DNA from: Glomus cerebriforme
Lineage: Eukaryota > Glomeromycota > Glomeromycetes > Glomerales > Glomeraceae
Assembly: GCA_003550305.1 (NCBI GenBank)
Contig: QKYT01000454.1
Location: 18,964-82,963, forward strand
Length of the DNA: 64,000 nt
Direction: 5' to 3'
In this document: one piece after another, positions 60,121 through 64,000 of the stretch
Numbering within the stretch: the stretch's first letter is position 1
How the letters are laid out: each line of letters begins with the position of its first letter
Notes under the pieces: generated by a model
Told to the model about the DNA's origin: nothing
Database searches by the model: none
What the model saw: the letters and a program-made list of their open reading frames with translations, nothing else
Made by a program: the position numbers and the translations under genes

Positions 60121-61715
60121 TAAATTAGAAATGTATTGTATGTGAGATTTTTTTTTTATAAAAAAATTGCACATATATAATACAGAATAGGATTTCAAAA
60201 AATTTTTTTCTTGTTAAGTGTAATATGTATCTTCAGTTATGAATCGATAAAATATTTTTTTACGTAAAATATTATTTTGGAACCTTTTTATATATATATA
60301 TATGATTTTTGTGTTTTTATTTGTAAAGCCATGATAATTATTCTCAAGATATTGTTATCCTTTTTGAAATTATATAGGCGATTTATTTAGGTATTTTATT
60401 GTAAAGGCCTTTGCTGTACCGTCTGAAGACGATGAATGAGGAATGTTGAATTGTAATCGATCCAAAAAATGAAGTGCAACAGAAACAAAGGATTGAAGTG
60501 AATATAAAAAAAGAGGCCGTACTTTTGGATTATTTGTATTTCATATCAAATCAATGAAAGTATACAAAAATCATCGAAAAGAAATCAACCCTTTACGTGG
60601 CTTCTTCTTTCACTTACCTTGGAGCACCTCTAAATAATCAAAAATACTTTATTTTTGATATTTTTGATACTATATATCGAAGGACTTTTTTTTAAGTAAT
60701 TCAGTAGCATAATGTTTAGAATTCACATGACTTTGTCATTGTAATAGTAGACTAGATTTGGTTTAATGTTTTTAAAATAAACTATATAATAATATACTCT
60801 GTACAATATAAGTATTATGTATTAACGATGGCTTATAATAAATAACCTTTTTTAAGCTTTTTGGCTTTTTTCTTTAAATGTGTGAATAATTTTCTTCATA
60901 CTAAGGAGACTTTAAATATGAGCGGAAACTCCTACAGTTAATTAAGCAGTCAGTCCACAGACTTGTATTTTTATTTTTATTTTTATTTATTTTTTTTTTG
61001 TACTGATTATTGGTGCTTTTCTCGCGTATTTTTAAATGAAATATCGATAAATTTGGTATGCAATAAATGATACATGTGAAATATATTTATTAAATTTTTA
61101 GTGGTTAATTTGGTTAATTATCTTTTAACCAGAAATATACTATAGATTAAATCACGAAAAACTCAGCGGATTGATAAAACTATTCCACTAGTCTAAAGAT
61201 ACAAAATTGTGATTTAATGTTATTAATTCTATTATCTAACTTTCCATATTTAAATTTTTTTTTTTTTTTATACAAAGTTTAATGATTTACACAATAAGTC
61301 AAATTAAAACATATCTGATATGATGTAATCAATATATTATTAATCTTGGCTGTATAGAAACATATAGAATATCGAATTCGAAAAGAAGAAGTAATTGATA
61401 TAATTTTTTGATATTAAAACAAAGAAATTTAAATTAATATTACTTATTACAGGCTATCATTATACAATACAATTTTGCCATGCGGAAGATCCGTGGGATA
61501 CTGGGATCTAAAAAAAAAAAATTTTGTATTTGTAATAAAATCAATATGTACTACTTCGATCAATACATATTTGGTACATTTTGATTACTAAATATATTAC
61601 GGAAATACGGAACGTTTAATTCACCGTTATAATATTTTTTACATGATATTTAGTATAAATATACCCCCTTTCTATGATATCGGTATTGTTTTCTCCGTTT
61701 CCGCATACTGAATTT

Positions 61716-61785
<70 letters not shown>

Positions 61786-62060
61786 AAAGTAAGTAGTATG
61801 ATAGTCGGCTTATAATAAATTATTACCGTACTGTGTATTTATTTTTCAGTAAAAGGAATTAAACCATTAATTTTAAACAAATAAGGTATCCCGGTTGTCG
61901 TTCACTGGTCGTTTTATTTACATGGTAAACAATTTTTTTTTTTAAAAAACAATTTTTTTTGGAAACCGGGATATTTCGTTTTTGTAATATTGCATATGAC
62001 TATATTATTTCTACATAGTAATATTATACCATTTTTATCAGAATATTTTAATTATAATCA
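60121..62060. other. 1.9-kb intergenic region, promoter side of the Zn2Cys6 gene
   Basis: AT-rich with (TA)n at about 60291-60303, repeated TTTTTAT units at about 60966-60997 and the long T tract at 61720-61783. No coding sequence seen. Confidence 0.5.
61720..61783. repeat. 64-base T tract with one interruption
   Basis: T run 61720-61749, a single A at 61750, then T 61751-61783, about 280 bp upstream of the Zn2Cys6 ATG. Exact length is likely to be uncertain in the assembly. On the other strand it would be an A tail, but no retrocopy precedes it. Confidence 0.9.
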
Positions 62061-64000
62061 ATGGACCCGCCCACATTTATAACATCCGATATTGCTACTG
62101 ATAATTTGGCACCCACAAGTAACCTTGAATCTCAAACCATTAGACGAAAACGTTTAACACAAGCATGTGACGCGTGTCGAAAGAAAAAAGTAAAATGTAG
62201 TGGTGACAAGCCTTCATGTAACAATTGCACGCGTCTTGGTTTAACATGTACATACCTTCCTAGTACACGTAAAAGAGGTCCAAGAGTTGGCCTTGTAGAA
62301 AGTTTAGAGAAACGTCTTCAACAAATGGAAAAACTTTTACAACCACTTAAAGAACAAGGAATTGTTGATGACGCGGAAGATAAAAAACCAGTAAAAAAAC
62401 CACGATTATCCAAGAATTCTGAAACTAACTCCCATATTTCAGCCAATCCTTATACACCAAATGTATTTAATAATTCTCCACAACAATCATTTGGTCAAAC
62501 AGAATTTATTAATACTTTCTCCCGAACACCGCTTGTAGAACAACAATCTCAACAAGAACAAACTTCAAATGCAGATAGGTCAGACAATATAACAAGTGAA
62601 GAAGAAGAAGGAACAGATCTTTTATTTTTCGGAAAATCATCTGCAAATCCAGGATTTCATAACCAGAGAGAGGCATTTGTCCATTGTGATCGAGATCCAC
62701 CGATAAAATCCGAACCTTCGGAAATTAATGAACAATCATCTCCGTCCGATTCTAATCATTCGGCTGAAGAAATTCCGATAATTTCACCGATAACTGATAT
62801 TGTTAGTCAATCAGATATTATTCTAGATCTTGTCTCTTGTTACTTTCGTTATTTAGATATTCAAATTACGATGTTTCATGAGGCTACTTTTATGAAACAA
62901 TTAAGACAGGAAAAAGTTTCCAAATTTTTAATTTATGCAATGTGTGCTGTAAGTGCAAGGTAAATTTTAATAAATCGGTTTAAAATTAATTAATCATTAT
63001 AACTTATTAAACGAATTTTTGTATCGTTTCTAATAAAATCCAGATATTCTGAACATCCATCTATCATTCAGAAAATTCCTTATATGGCCGGACAACATTT
63101 TGCAGCCATCGCTTTAAACAATTATTTGTTTGATACGTTTGATTCTCCTACCATTGAACATGTTCAAGGTTTTTATCATATAACATTTGATTAGTATATT
63201 ATATCACTGTATTGATTTTTTTTTTTTTTAATTATTTCAGGTTTAATATTGATTACGATACACATGTACGGTATAGGTAAAGGACCAAGAGCATGGATGT
63301 TTACAGGAATGGCAGTAAGGATGGCCCAAGAGTTGGGTCTTCATAAAATAGATGAAGCAGCGTTTAAATTAAAAACTGAAGGACAATTCATTCAAAGAGA
63401 GATTAAAAGACGTACATGGTGGTCATGTTTTCGACTTGATAGATTTGCAGCTTGTGCACTCGGTCGACCAACATTAATTGATGAGGATGATTGTGATGTG
63501 AGATTACCTTGTAGCGAGTCAATTTGGAATTTAGAACATCCTTTTGAAAGTCCACTAATTGATGAAATTTTCAAGGAGGAGCAAGTTAAACACGGTACTC
63601 GTTTGCCTCTTACCAACATAGGATTGGGTGCATGTCTCGTTAGTGTTACAGCTTTACTTGGACGTGTTTGTCAGCATGTTAACAGATCAAGACCGTTTGG
63701 TGCATTACCACCTTGGGATGAAAATTCTCAATTTGTTGTATTAGAAAATGAATTGGAATCCTGGTATAAATCATTAACACCTCATTATACTTATACTAAA
63801 GAAAGAATGCATCAATTAATGGCAGATGGAGTAGGAACAACGTTCGCTTTGGTTCATTTACTTTATTATTCAGCTGTAGTAGTATTGAATCGACCAAATA
63901 TTGCCCCTCTTCAGAATGATGAAGTAGTGGATCGTTATGTAAATTTTATGCATGCATCAGTCAAAAGATGTTGTGCCGCAGCAAAGTTAATATCTTCCAT
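62061..64000 (+). CDS. Zn2Cys6 transcription factor with fungal-specific TF domain (cut by window end)
   Basis: Exons 62061-62959, 63044-63168 and 63241 onward to the window edge; the 3' part is missing. The zinc cluster is complete: cysteines 36, 39, 46, 53, 56 and 63 with spacing C-x2-C-x6-C-x6-C-x2-C-x6-C, preceded by RRKRLTQ. A linker and coiled coil (VESLEKRLQQMEKLLQPL) fit dimeric binding to paired CGG half sites. A Ser/Glu-rich region follows, then the fungal-specific regulatory domain: GPRAWMFTGMAVRMAQELGLH, RRTWWSCFRLDRFAACALGRP and EDDCDVRLPC. The family is common in Dikarya and also occurs in earlier fungi. Target genes cannot be inferred. Joins are in phase (AG|A, G|GT). Confidence 0.93.

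Overview
The window is nuclear DNA of a fungus with a strongly AT-rich genome. Genes carry many short GT-AG introns (mostly 45-180 nt), intergenic DNA is full of homopolymer and AT runs, and small non-autonomous DNA transposons are common. Typical fungal genes (PEX11, PEX14, ATG11, calcipressin, a Zn2Cys6 factor, a Cdc1/Ted1 phosphoesterase) sit beside kinase-like proteins in the style expanded in Glomeromycotina, plant-type LRR proteins and decayed members of large repeated families. Together these suggest an arbuscular mycorrhizal fungus of the Rhizophagus kind; this assignment is inference. All exon maps were read by eye from splice sites and reading frame; each full model listed with an exon map sums to a whole number of codons.

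Layout. 1-3.4 kb is a repeat graveyard: decayed coding fragments, a perfect 38-bp palindrome and two TA-flanked MITEs. 3.4-9.3 kb (minus strand) carries a basic-tailed unknown protein, a membrane-anchored LRR protein and an actinoporin-like pore-former gene. 10.5-12.6 kb is a CNNM/Mam3-type DUF21-CBS protein. 13.1-16.8 kb is the most unusual locus: one continuous gene model joining a MYND zinc finger, a catalytically degenerate kinase fold and a hAT transposase without its BED finger. 17.4-18.5 kb is an RNase III-fold gene. 18.5-25.8 kb is gene-poor and holds one broken family gene. 25.9-37.3 kb is dense: TYW1, a four-span membrane protein, proline dehydrogenase with EF-hands, PEX11 and a Cdc1/Ted1-like phosphoesterase. 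37.3-42.6 kb has only decayed sequence, including a broken duplicate of the 3.4-kb gene split by a hAT-type element whose 8-bp target duplication is intact. 42.6-64 kb holds a multispan membrane protein, calcipressin, a 29-exon ATG11, a PQ-loop transporter, a FYVE/SAP/RING protein like RNF34, an RMND1/Rmd-family protein, PEX14 and the 5' part of a Zn2Cys6 transcription factor cut by the window edge.

There are no operons. Several functions are thematically related (PEX11 and PEX14 in peroxisomes; ATG11 in selective autophagy; calcipressin and EF-hand proline dehydrogenase in calcium signalling), but nothing shows co-regulation. The best candidate for something undescribed is the MYND-pseudokinase-hAT fusion. 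The clearest piece of genome history is the hAT insertion seen against an empty site in the intact paralogue 37 kb away.
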